From an uncultured Ruminococcus sp. (GTDB lineage: Bacteria > Bacillota > Clostridia > Oscillospirales > Ruminococcaceae): a DNA stretch of 64,000 bases. The translations under genes and the position numbers were made by a program. Below, one piece after another: positions 17,288 to 25,537 of this stretch. The stretch covers positions 47,809 through 111,808 of the forward strand of contig CAJTYV010000009.1 in the NCBI GenBank assembly GCA_910584195.1. The letters are read 5' to 3'. A model generated the notes under the pieces. That model ran no database searches and was not told the origin of the DNA. It saw nothing but the letters and a program-made list of their open reading frames with translations. Position 1 is the stretch's first letter. The number at the start of each line of letters is the position of its first letter.

Positions 17288-20026
17288 TCAAATTTCCTCC
17301 ATTTGTCTTGCTTTCCATTCGTCAAACTGCAATTTCGACATAAGCACCTTTCGTGGCTTTGAACCCTCTGAAGGTCCTATTATACCACGTTCTTCAAGCT
17401 CGTCCATGATTCTTGAGGCTCTTGCGTAACCGAGCTTCAGCTTTCTCTGCAAAAGAGTAGTGGAGATCTGACCGTTATTGACCGCCACTTCTGCTCCGCG
17501 AAATACAAAATCTTCGTCAGAACCTGTTTCATAGCCGCTTTCAGACGCCGTTCCGTGATCTCCCTTTGTCTGCGGAGTGAAGTTTTCAACCGCTTCAACG
17601 ATCTGACTGTCGTACTCGCCTGTCGCCTGTGAACGAATAAAGCTCAGTGTCTCGTTAATATCCTTAGCCGAAGCGAAACAGCCCTGTATACGTATCGGCT
17701 TGCTAGTACCGATAGGCATGTACAGCATATCGCCGTTTCCGAGCAGCTTGTCCGCACCTGCCATGTCGATGATAGTACGCGAATCGACCTGCGACATAAC
17801 GGAAAGCGCGATACGGCTGGGAATATTCGCCTTGATAAGTCCCGTGATAACGTCCGTTGTAGGACGCTGAGTTGCAACGACAAGATGCATTCCGGCGGCT
17901 CTTCCCATTTGCGCGAGACGGCATATGGAATCCTCTACCTCCTTGCCTGCCACGAGCATCATATCCGCCAACTCGTCAATAAATATAACTATCTGCGGCA
18001 TGAACGGTATATCCTCATCGTCCTCCGCAAGTTCATTGTAGGATTTCAGATCGTTTGCACCGATGTCTGCAAAGGTATTGTAACGCCGCATCATTTCGTT
18101 CACAGCCCAATTCAGCGCGCCTGCCGCTTTTTTGGCTTCGGTCACTATCGGAATGAGCAGATGCGGGATTCCTTCGAAAACCTTAAACTCAACGACTTTC
18201 GGATCAATAAGAATAATTTTTACCTCATCAGGCTTTGCTTTGTAAAGTATACTCATAATTATCGAGCGCGTGCAGACCGATTTACCCGAGCCTGTAGTAC
18301 CTGCGATAATAACATGGGGCATCTTCGTAATATCGCCGACGATCGCGTTTCCGGTAATATCCTTTCCGACGGCGAACGCAAGCTTGCTCTGAGCGTTGCG
18401 GAACTCGGACGTTGAAAGTATCTCGCGGAGAGTTACTGTATCCTTGTTGATATTCGGCACTTCTATTCCCACCGCGGATTTTCCCGGAACAGGAGCTTCA
18501 AGACGCACGCCCTGCGCCGCAAGACTAAGCGCTATATCGTCCTCCAGACCTCTTATCTTGGATACCTTTACGCCAACGCCCGGCTGAATCTCATAACGGG
18601 TAATGGACGGACCACGGTATATGTCCCTTATAGCTACCTCAACGCCAAAGCTCTTGAACGTGTCTACGATCTTTTTCGCCTTTTCGTTCATTTCAGCAAC
18701 AGCTTCGGTACTATTCGTCCTGGTCGAGGGAAGCGTAAGCAGATCAAGTCCCGGAAGTATATACAAAGGCATCTGAGGTTCGGGCTTTTTCTCCTCTACA
18801 GGTTCGCCTGCGGCAAGTCTGTCCTGCATCGCTTTCTTTTCAACAGCCTTTGAAATTATTATGTCAAGATCCGACTGAGCTTTTTCAGGTTCTGCTGTGA
18901 TCCTTTCCACGGCAGTTTCTTCTGTATTATGTATGACAATATTATCCCCCGGCAGCGGTATATCAAACATACGGCTGAATTCGTCCCGCTCTCTCCGTTC
19001 CTGCGGACTTAGCGGCTTTTCCTCCGAAACACTTTCGCGGCGGCTGTTTACACTCTCATCTGCGTCCAACTCTTCACAAAATCCGTTTCCCAAATCTTTA
19101 TAGGAGCTATTTCTCAACAGGCGATCTTTCGGTTCACCTGTCACTTCCTCGTTCTCATCGTCTTCTTCATCGTCAAAAGCATCTTCAAAGTCTCCGCCCG
19201 TCAGAACGTTCCTCACGCCTTCAATACACTTCTGAATAACTATAAACGGCTTTGCTGCCGAACGCAGAAACTCGTCCAGTTCTTTTCCGGAGCATATAAG
19301 CGCAGTTGAAAAAACAGTCACAACAGTAACTATCATAGCGCCGATCCTGCCCAGTCCCCAAAGGAAAAGCGCTGCTAAAGGGAAACAGAATACTCCGCCT
19401 CCCTTAAATTCCGCGCCGTCTTTCCAAAGCTTTGAAATAAACGCACCGACATTGATTTCCTCAGTAGCCCCGGAAAAAAAGACCTGCACGGCAGTACAGC
19501 TCAGGAAAATCCACAAAATCATTAAACCTATGATTTTTCCGCAGCCCTTTTTCCGTTTGCTGACAACAACGGCAGAATAAATAACAACAGGCGGAACAGC
19601 TATGGAAACTACTCCGAAAAAGCCGAGAATCATGTTATGAAGCGATCGCCAGCCGTCCGAACCCGGAATAAAGACTGCCAAAGCAAGCAGTATACCTATT
19701 CCGAAAAGCACAACAGATGCAATACGAATGGCTTCTTCGTCCAATTCGTCATAATTTTCCGTAACAGCTTCCGCAGTTCTTTTTGCTCTTGGCTTCGGAG
19801 CTTCCTTTCCGGTTGTTTTTTTCCCTGAAGCTTTTTTTCCGGCGTTCTGTATCTTTTCCAAAAGCTCCGTATTTTCGCCTTCGGGCATCGCGGCTGCACT
19901 CATATCAAGCTGCTGCGTATTCTCGTCATCGTCAGTGGAACTTCCCTTTTTAGGTCTGCCCTTTCGTGTAACGTCCTCGTCTATAAAGTCAGCCCCGAAA
20001 AGGATCTTTTTCCTTTTTTGTGCCAT
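17288..20026 (-). CDS. ftsK: DNA translocase FtsK/SpoIIIE
   Basis: 912 aa septal dsDNA translocase that clears chromosomal DNA from the division septum. Acidic/basic N-terminus, four TM helices (about 95-245), acidic linker, then the RecA-like motor: alpha/beta domains with Walker A GTTGSGKS (about 579), Walker B IFIDELADMM (about 687) and the VVATQRP motif, and the C-terminal gamma winged helix (last ~65 aa, LLQRKLKLGYARASRIMDELEE in parts) for KOPS-like recognition. Start ATG 20026 with GGAGG; the ORF can be extended four codons by a GTG, not preferred. Confidence 0.96.
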   Translation of the reverse strand: MAQKRKKILFGADFIDEDVTRKGRPKKGSSTDDDENTQQLDMSAAAMPEGENTELLEKIQNAGKKASGKKTTGKEAPKPRAKRTAEAVTENYDELDEEAIRIASVVLFGIGILLALAVFIPGSDGWRSLHNMILGFFGVVSIAVPPVVIYSAVVVSKRKKGCGKIIGLMILWIFLSCTAVQVFFSGATEEINVGAFISKLWKDGAEFKGGGVFCFPLAALFLWGLGRIGAMIVTVVTVFSTALICSGKELDEFLRSAAKPFIVIQKCIEGVRNVLTGGDFEDAFDDEEDDENEEVTGEPKDRLLRNSSYKDLGNGFCEELDADESVNSRRESVSEEKPLSPQERRERDEFSRMFDIPLPGDNIVIHNTEETAVERITAEPEKAQSDLDIIISKAVEKKAMQDRLAAGEPVEEKKPEPQMPLYILPGLDLLTLPSTRTNSTEAVAEMNEKAKKIVDTFKSFGVEVAIRDIYRGPSITRYEIQPGVGVKVSKIRGLEDDIALSLAAQGVRLEAPVPGKSAVGIEVPNINKDTVTLREILSTSEFRNAQSKLAFAVGKDITGNAIVGDITKMPHVIIAGTTGSGKSVCTRSIIMSILYKAKPDEVKIILIDPKVVEFKVFEGIPHLLIPIVTEAKKAAGALNWAVNEMMRRYNTFADIGANDLKSYNELAEDDEDIPFMPQIVIFIDELADMMLVAGKEVEDSICRLAQMGRAAGMHLVVATQRPTTDVITGLIKANIPSRIALSVMSQVDSRTIIDMAGADKLLGNGDMLYMPIGTSKPIRIQGCFASAKDINETLSFIRSQATGEYDSQIVEAVENFTPQTKGDHGTASESGYETGSDEDFVFRGAEVAVNNGQISTTLLQRKLKLGYARASRIMDELEERGIIGPSEGSKPRKVLMSKLQFDEWKARQMEEI

Positions 20027-20087
20027 ATTGTCCTCCACATTTATGCCGCGATCATAATATGCGCTTTTACAGCGCTAAGTGCAATGA

Positions 20088-20756
20088 TCAGCCGTATCTT
20101 CTATCTGTATTTTCAATCATTTCATAAAGACTGTCCATAGCGTCTCCAAGACTGCCGAGATGATCTATAAGACCTGTCTCAACAGCCTTTTCTCCGTCAA
20201 CTACCGAACCGACGTCAAGAACAAGTTCTTCGGTATTCATCATCAGGCTACGGAAAACATCTTCGCTGATACCACTGTTTTTCGTTACAAATCCTACTAT
20301 CCTGTCCTGCATTTTATCAAAGTAATTCAATGTCTGAGGAACTCCCAGAACCGTTCCGTTCATTCGGACAGGATGTATAGTCATTGACGCAGACGGTACT
20401 ATAAAAGACTTCTTAGCCGATACTGCCAAAGGCACTCCGATAGAATGTCCTCCGCCGACCACTAATGAAACCGTAGGAGTTTTCATACCTGAAATAAGCT
20501 CCGCTATGGCAAGACCCGCTTCGACATCTCCGCCTACGGTATTCAGAATAATAATAAGACCTTCAACGCTTCTGTCCTGTTCAACTGCTACAAGGGCGGG
20601 TATAATATGCTCGTATTTGGTAGTTTTATTCTGTTCACCGAGAACATAGTGGCCCTCTATCTGTCCGATAATATTAAGGCAATGTATCAGATGTTTGCAG
20701 TTTTGAGCTGATGATATACCGTTATCGGTAATTTCGTCCTTATTTTCTGCAGCCAT
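20088..20756 (-). CDS. ClpP-fold serine peptidase, TepA-like
   Basis: 222 aa with the crotonase/ClpP fold. GQIEGHYVL, ILNTVGGDVEAGLAIAELI and GGGHSIGVPLAVSA (nucleophile Ser) and MTIHPVRM (His) align with the YlzJ/TepA 'translocation-enhancing' subgroup that sits beside ftsK/spoIIIE in Firmicutes, as here. It probably acts on membrane-linked substrates, though it has no TM helix. Its own promoter is at 20824-20852; 60 bases separate it from ftsK, so the two may also be co-transcribed. Confidence 0.88.
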   Translation of the reverse strand: MAAENKDEITDNGISSAQNCKHLIHCLNIIGQIEGHYVLGEQNKTTKYEHIIPALVAVEQDRSVEGLIIILNTVGGDVEAGLAIAELISGMKTPTVSLVVGGGHSIGVPLAVSAKKSFIVPSASMTIHPVRMNGTVLGVPQTLNYFDKMQDRIVGFVTKNSGISEDVFRSLMMNTEELVLDVGSVVDGEKAVETGLIDHLGSLGDAMDSLYEMIENTDRRYG

Positions 20757-20823
20757 ATTTATTTCTCACTTTCCTTTTATTTTTAATTATTATAACCGTT
20801 CCGAAAGTGAGTATACATTTATT

Positions 20824-20852
20824 ATTATATAACTTTTTTAAATCAAAGTCAA
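20824..20852 (-). promoter_or_regulatory. Promoter of the ClpP-fold peptidase-ftsK group
   Basis: Minus strand TTGACT (20847-20852), 17-bp spacer, TATAAT (20824-20829); predicted start ~60 bases before the ATG at 20756. Confidence 0.75.
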
Positions 20853-20900
20853 GGAAGAATTTTATCAAGGAACAGCTAAAAGCGTTTTTAATAAATTTTA

Positions 20901-21060
20901 GAGCCTGTTCAGTATCTTTCTATGTGCGGATTTTCAAGCACGATTTTGTCGGTGACAAGGAAAATATCCACAGGCATACTGTCGTATGTCAAGGATTTTT
21001 GACGCAGTCAACGGCATAATCTGCCAAAAAGACGTGCGGAAAAAGATACTGAACAGGCTC
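20901..21060. mobile_element. Palindromic MITE-like element, copy 1 (160 bp)
   Basis: Terminal inverted repeat GAGCCTGTTCAGTATCTTT (19 bp perfect), the whole element forming one long imperfect hairpin with a CATAC-TGTC-GTATG centre (20975-20988). Flanked by the direct repeat TTA (20898-20900 and 21061-21063), read as a 3-bp target duplication. No coding capacity. Internal sequence is homologous to copy 3 (54883-55043), e.g. GGATTTTC(A/G)AGCA and GCATACTG(T/C)CGTATG. It lies between the divergent peptidase and DUF3343 promoters. Confidence 0.8.
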
Positions 21061-21103
21061 TTAGGCAGCAAATAACAATACACCGACTTGACGAACTGAA
21101 AAA

Positions 21104-21132
21104 TCGCAAATCGTTTCGATTGCGCATATAAT
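21104..21132 (+). promoter_or_regulatory. Candidate promoter of DUF3343-cysteine desulfurase
   Basis: TCGCAA (21104-21109), 17-bp spacer, TATAAT (21127-21132). The spacer contains an interrupted palindrome (CGCAA..TCG / CGA.TTGCG) between the boxes, a plausible operator. Confidence 0.5.
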
Positions 21133-21133
21133 A

Positions 21134-21189
21134 TTAATAATGCGTTATTTTTGAATAACTCATTATTAATAAACCTGTTCCGAACAGGT
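21134..21189 (+). promoter_or_regulatory. Two tandem palindromes at the start of the DUF3343 transcript
   Basis: First: TTAATAATG-c-GTTATT / AATAAC-t-CATTATTAA, 15 paired bases with a 4-base loop (21134-21169). Second: ACCTGTTC-c-GAACAGGT, a perfect 17-bp palindrome (21173-21189). Both lie between the candidate -10 box and the start codon at 21214. They could be operators or leader RNA hairpins; there is no T tract, so not a terminator. Confidence 0.5.
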
Positions 21190-21213
21190 CAATGAAAAAG
21201 GAATGATCTTATA

Positions 21214-21420
21214 ATGAAATATATACTGCAAATGCCTTCTTACACCTATGGACAAAAAGCGGCTAAACTTCTAAGGTCGGCAGGGCATCAATGCGAAATT
21301 AAAAGGAGAGAGGGTGACTGCGGATACGATCTTCATATGTACGGAAACTCAGAAGCTCTTGAGCTTCTTGATAAAAACGGTATACCTTACTCTCTCAAAG
21401 GAAAGGAGGGAGCTTCATGA
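21214..21420 (+). CDS. DUF3343 family protein (putative Se/S carrier)
   Basis: 68 aa. Resembles the short DUF3343 family (family start pattern with an early aromatic, A..L...G....l.p.P..is..CG), here with CGYDLHMYG near the middle. Members are found beside cysteine desulfurase-like proteins and have been proposed as sulfur/selenium carriers; this gene overlaps the downstream desulfurase by 4 bases (ATGA), consistent with a partner role. The single Cys in DCGYD and one earlier Cys (HQCEI) are the candidate carrier residues. Function is inference. Confidence 0.7.
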   Translation: MKYILQMPSYTYGQKAAKLLRSAGHQCEIKRREGDCGYDLHMYGNSEALELLDKNGIPYSLKGKEGAS

Positions 21421-22538
21421 TAATAAATTTTGACAATGCCGCTACGACTTTTCCTAAGCCGGCAGCCGTAAAAAATTCTGTAAATTCGGCTGTTATGAAA
21501 TTTACCAGTCCCGGCCGCGGCGGTCATCCTCTGGGACTGAGAACTTCTGAAGCTGTGTATTCCGCAAGAGAAACAGCAGCTCGTTTTTTCGGTGCCGAAC
21601 CGGAAAACGTCGTTTTCGCACTGAACTGCACTCATGCTTTGAATATGGCTATACAGGGACTCATGAATGGCGGCGGTCACCTTATAATCAGCGGAATGGA
21701 GCATAATTCATCTGCTCGTCCCGCCGCAAAACTTGCAGATTCCGGAAAAATCAAGCTTTCCGTTGCAAGAATTTATCCCGAAGCTGCTAAAACTGTCGAA
21801 AGCTTCAAAAACCTTATCAGAAGCGACACAAAAGCCATAGTCTGTACCATTGCAAGCAACGTTACGGGACAAATAATGCCGATACGCGAACTTGGAGAGC
21901 TTTGCCGCTCACGCAAAATTGCTCTTATAGCAGACGGCGCTCAGGCATGCGGCATAATAGACGTAAAGCTTTCTCACGGTATAAATATCCTCTGTACGGC
22001 AGGTCACAAGGGACTTTACGGAATAACCGGAACGGGCTTGCTCATAAGCGACGGAAAATTCCCTATATCGCCAATTATGCAGGGCGGTACGGGCAGCGGC
22101 TCGCGAAGTCTCGCACAACCTGCTCTGCTTCCCGAAGCTCTCGAAAGCGGTACCGTGGGAACTGTAGGTATTATGTCCGTAAAAGCAGGTATCGAATTTG
22201 TAGAAAGTATTGGCATCAACAGAATCTTCGCTCACGAAGACAGAATATGCCGCCGTTTTGTAAACGAATTGAAAAATAACCGAAAAATAACGATATACCG
22301 CGAACCTATGGCAGAGTATGCACCGATAGTTTCTTTTAATATCGAGGGCATGACATCGGAAAAAGCAGCGGCAGAGCTTGCAAACGAAGGCTTTTGCCTG
22401 AGGGCTGGCTTCCATTGTTCCGCTTTGGCTCATGCTCAGCTCGGCACGGAAAACGGTACTGTAAGATTTTCGCCGTCGATCTTCAGCAAGGAAGACGATG
22501 CGGTAAAATTGGCTCAGATCATAAATAAAATGACGTAA
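21417..22538 (+). CDS. Cysteine desulfurase family aminotransferase class V
   Basis: 373 aa PLP enzyme. Starts IINFDNAATTFPKP; PLP-binding Lys in TAGHKGLYG; ADGAQACG provides the cofactor Asp; C-terminal LRAGFHCSALAH holds the catalytic-loop Cys and the late GTVRFSPSIFS pattern is that of the TIGR01977 'EGPC' group. Expected to release sulfur (or selenium) from cysteine-type amino acids; not a canonical IscS/NifS since no IscU is nearby. Coupled to DUF3343 upstream. Confidence 0.9.
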   Translation: MIINFDNAATTFPKPAAVKNSVNSAVMKFTSPGRGGHPLGLRTSEAVYSARETAARFFGAEPENVVFALNCTHALNMAIQGLMNGGGHLIISGMEHNSSARPAAKLADSGKIKLSVARIYPEAAKTVESFKNLIRSDTKAIVCTIASNVTGQIMPIRELGELCRSRKIALIADGAQACGIIDVKLSHGINILCTAGHKGLYGITGTGLLISDGKFPISPIMQGGTGSGSRSLAQPALLPEALESGTVGTVGIMSVKAGIEFVESIGINRIFAHEDRICRRFVNELKNNRKITIYREPMAEYAPIVSFNIEGMTSEKAAAELANEGFCLRAGFHCSALAHAQLGTENGTVRFSPSIFSKEDDAVKLAQIINKMT

Positions 22539-22579
22539 TATCAAACGAGCAGCTACGTTTAAGTATATTATTTTAATAT

Positions 22580-22616
22580 GATTTTCACAGGGGGACAAAG
22601 TCTCCCTGCGAAAATC
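22580..22616 (+). repeat. Inverted repeat after the cysteine desulfurase gene
   Basis: GATTTTC-a-CAGGG-g-GAC / GTC-t-CCCTG-c-GAAAATC around an AAA loop: 15 pairs with three opposed mismatches. It is placed where a terminator would be expected but lacks a T tract. The remaining intergenic DNA to 22721 shows nothing else clear. Confidence 0.5.
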
Positions 22617-22721
22617 CTGTTCTGATCTTCACTGTACACCCTTTGCAGAACAATTGTCATGTGTAACGATATGCTAAATAAGCTGTTAATGTGAAAATTT
22701 TAGGAAAATATTAAAAAACTA

Positions 22722-22750
22722 TTGAAATTATAACGACTTTGAGGTACAAT
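22722..22750 (+). promoter_or_regulatory. Promoter of cdaA-cdaR
   Basis: TTGAAA (22722-22727), 17-bp spacer, TACAAT (22745-22750). The predicted leader is ~180 bases, unusually long; I could not match it to a known riboswitch class. Confidence 0.65.
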
Positions 22751-22934
22751 ATAATATAGGAAAGTGTGAAAGCTTTCGGAATTTTATTGGAGGCAGCACA
22801 CAGATCTCACAACGCCCGTCCTTTTGATAAATGCTTTTACTTATTAAAATGAATCCCTGTACTGACCAATAAGAGATCGGTATAAAATTTTTGCAGTATG
22901 CGACTGCTTTAATGAAAGGAGATGCGATATATTT

Positions 22935-23816
22935 ATGCCTTCTTTTCACGATATGAAATACGCATTTTTCAGCCTTATGTCTACAATTGAACTGAAAGAC
23001 ATAATGGATCTTGCCGTACTGGCTTACATAATTTATCTGCTGCTTAAGCTTATACGAGAAACGCGTGCAGGACAGCTTGTCAAAGGCATACTGCTGCTTG
23101 TGGCAGCCTACTTTATAAGCAGCCTTCTGGAACTTACCGTTATGGAATATATACTCGGTCATGCTCTGGACATCGGGCTTCTTGCCATGCTTATACTGTT
23201 TCAGCCTGAAATACGGCGCGCTTTGGAACAATTCGGTCAAACGAAGATAGGTATCAAGCTAATGGGCATCGGTATACCGTCGAACGATGTAAAACAACGA
23301 TGGAACACGGCTATAGAAGCAATCTGTGACAGCTGTGTAGAGCTTTCCGCAAGCTGTACAGGCGCACTGATAGTCATTGAACGCAAAACACGACTCGGCG
23401 AACAAATAGAAACCGGAACAAAAATGAACTCCCTTCCAAGCAAAGAAGTATTCGGCAATATTTTTTATCCGAAAACTCCGCTTCACGACGGAGCAGTAAT
23501 CATGCGCGACGGACTTATACTCGCAGCTGCTTGTTTCCTTCCGCGTCCAAACAGCGACGTTCTTATAGACAAAGGACTTGGTTCGCGTCATCGGGCGGCT
23601 ATCGGAATGAGCGAAAATTCCGATGCCGTTGTAGTTGTAGTATCGGAAGAAACGGGACAGATTTCAATAGCCATAAACGGTGTACTGACAAGGGATTACA
23701 CGCGTATAAGACTGAAATCGACACTTGAAAAGGAGATCTTCTACGAAGACCCTGATGAAGAAAAATCCGATAAAAAAGGATTTTCCTCTCTGTTCGGAAG
23801 GAGGAAAAACAAGTGA
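22935..23816 (+). CDS. cdaA: Diadenylate cyclase CdaA (DacA)
   Basis: 293 aa. Makes c-di-AMP from two ATP at the membrane. Three N-terminal TM helices (about 20-90) are followed by the DAC domain with both signature motifs: LHDGAVIM (DGA, about 183) and GSRHRAAIGMSE (RHR, about 218). C-terminal tail is charged. GGAG is 13 bases before ATG 22935, a long spacing, but no better in-frame start exists. Overlaps cdaR by 4 bases (GTGA). The usual third gene, glmM, is absent here. Confidence 0.95.
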   Translation: MPSFHDMKYAFFSLMSTIELKDIMDLAVLAYIIYLLLKLIRETRAGQLVKGILLLVAAYFISSLLELTVMEYILGHALDIGLLAMLILFQPEIRRALEQFGQTKIGIKLMGIGIPSNDVKQRWNTAIEAICDSCVELSASCTGALIVIERKTRLGEQIETGTKMNSLPSKEVFGNIFYPKTPLHDGAVIMRDGLILAAACFLPRPNSDVLIDKGLGSRHRAAIGMSENSDAVVVVVSEETGQISIAINGVLTRDYTRIRLKSTLEKEIFYEDPDEEKSDKKGFSSLFGRRKNK

Positions 23817-25138
23817 ATTTTCTCAATAATTTTAAGAACAAGCATATGACAAGCAATCTTTTCCTTGCTGTTCTTGCAGGAATCATTGCCGTTATCATTT
23901 GGCTTTTTATTTCGCTTACACAGTACCCTACCGTACAGAAAACCGTGGAGAATATTCCGGTAACCGTAGATATTTCAGGCTCTGCCGCAAGTCAGAACGG
24001 TATAAGCGTAATTTCCTGCGATGTTGAGAAAGTAACGGTAGAACTTCTCGGCAGCCGTACCCAGATAGGCTATCTGAACAATGAAAGCCTCACCGCTTAT
24101 TTTGACGCCGACAGCGTTTCGGGTTCAGGTACAAAGAAACTTGCCCTTAAACTTAAAAGCGACGACAGCAACCTGGTTTACGATGTTAAATCTATCTCGC
24201 CGGCAAAAGCTACTGTTGTTTTCGATAAGATAGAAACAAGAGAATTTGAAGTTATACCGCGCAGTCCAAACGTATCCTTTGCTGAGGGCAAGGAAATTGA
24301 CCTTGAAAAATATGTCTGTACACCATCGGTAATCTCTATAACAGGCCCGTCCGCTCAGCTTGATAAAATACAGTACTGCTACGCTGTTATGGAAAGAAAA
24401 ATAACTCTCTCAAACACCTACAACGTTCCTTGTGACAAAATAGAACTTTACACAAAGGACAATGTGCTTATCGACCAATCGGCGTTCAAATTTGACGATA
24501 TGAATATTAATCTTACGATCCCTGTGCGAAGTCAGAAAACCGTTGATCTATACGTTTCTATAGCAAACGCCCCCGAAAATTTCGATCAGAATATAATAAA
24601 ATATAAGCTCTCTGCGGATACGGTTACTCTTGCCTGCAACAACACCCAAATAGAGATACCCGATTCGCTCGACATAGGATATGTTCCGCTTTATGAAATA
24701 AAACCCGGTTATACCAAAACGTTCTCTCTCGCAACACGTCTTGAGGGAAGCGAGCTTATTAACGCCTCGGAACTGAAAGATGTTACTGTCACTTTTGAGG
24801 GAGACGGACTTGATGAAATAGCCCTGACCCTTGATCAGAGCCGCATAAAAATAAGCAATCCTCCCGACAGCACCTATAAATATGATGTTCTGACACAGCA
24901 AATGAATATTACGGTCATAGGTCCGGCAGAATCTATTAGTCAAATAACTGCCGATGATATAATCGGTGAGGTCAACCTGCTCAATACAAATATCACTACA
25001 GATCAGTTCAATCAGAATGTTACTTTCTCATGTCCCGCTTTTGACGATGTATGGGTAACTACCAATACTAAGGTATCAATACGCCGTACAAAATTAGAAG
25101 ACCCGACAACAGCAGCTGTAAAAAGCTCATATCCTTGA
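23813..25138 (+). CDS. cdaR: CdaR, YbbR-domain regulator of CdaA
   Basis: 441 aa. One N-terminal TM helix (about 14-34, NLFLAVLAGIIAVIIWLF in part) followed by YbbR-like beta repeats facing outside. CdaR modulates the adjacent cyclase in other Firmicutes. GTG start at 23813 overlaps the cdaA stop and has GGAAGGAGG before it. Ends in a short Thr/Ser tail. Followed by a strong terminator. Confidence 0.92.
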   Translation: MNFLNNFKNKHMTSNLFLAVLAGIIAVIIWLFISLTQYPTVQKTVENIPVTVDISGSAASQNGISVISCDVEKVTVELLGSRTQIGYLNNESLTAYFDADSVSGSGTKKLALKLKSDDSNLVYDVKSISPAKATVVFDKIETREFEVIPRSPNVSFAEGKEIDLEKYVCTPSVISITGPSAQLDKIQYCYAVMERKITLSNTYNVPCDKIELYTKDNVLIDQSAFKFDDMNINLTIPVRSQKTVDLYVSIANAPENFDQNIIKYKLSADTVTLACNNTQIEIPDSLDIGYVPLYEIKPGYTKTFSLATRLEGSELINASELKDVTVTFEGDGLDEIALTLDQSRIKISNPPDSTYKYDVLTQQMNITVIGPAESISQITADDIIGEVNLLNTNITTDQFNQNVTFSCPAFDDVWVTTNTKVSIRRTKLEDPTTAAVKSSYP

Positions 25139-25173
25139 TTAAAAAAGCAGTTATTTAAAGCTTCAACAGATTG

Positions 25174-25205
25174 AATTCTCCGCTTTTACTTTAAAGCGGA
25201 GAATT
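25174..25205 (+). terminator. Terminator of cdaA-cdaR
   Basis: Perfect 13-bp stem AATTCTCCGCTTT/AAAGCGGAGAATT, 6-base loop, then ATTTTTTG. 35 bases after the cdaR stop. Confidence 0.92.
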
Positions 25206-25262
25206 ATTTTTTGACTTCTCTGAATAATTATTTAACCACAGCTGATATTAGAAAAACATTGA

Positions 25263-25342
25263 GAACTTGTGTTCATAAGATATTGCATGCGTTTTTTCGG
25301 TATGCTCGAAAATCCACGCACGAATCCTATGAACACAAGTTC
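25263..25342. mobile_element. Palindromic MITE-like element, copy 2 (80 bp, internally deleted)
   Basis: Ends GAACTTGTGTTCATA / TATGAACACAAGTTC, flanked by TGA direct repeats (25260-25262, 25343-25345). Relative to copy 3 it is inverted and lacks the ~80-bp centre; the right arm (GCTCGAAAATCCACGC) matches the left arm of copy 3. Lies between the cdaR terminator and the promoter of the dockerin-BIG2 gene. Confidence 0.82.
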
Positions 25343-25453
25343 TGAAATAATATTTAAAAAAAGGTTTATTCATATTTATTTATTCATAACTTAAAACTCT
25401 GCATATCCGTACAGACCTTTTTTGTACGTTTCTACAAAATTACACTAATTTCC

Positions 25454-25482
25454 TTGATTTTTCACAAAAAATCTTATATAAT
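25454..25482 (+). promoter_or_regulatory. Promoter of the dockerin-BIG2 gene
   Basis: TTGATT (25454-25459), 17-bp spacer, TATAAT (25477-25482), ~50 bases before the ATG at 25538. Confidence 0.75.
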
Positions 25483-25537
25483 TATTAGATGTCAGCATGC
25501 TATTTTTCAATATAATGTAAATATAAAAGGAGAGATT

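Noticed and set aside
22580..22616. Intrinsic terminator after the desulfurase gene
   Set aside because: Good stem but three mismatches and no T tract; listed only as an inverted repeat.
22751..22934. c-di-AMP riboswitch in the cdaA leader
   Set aside because: The leader is long, but I could not find the conserved blocks of the ydaO/yuaA class.
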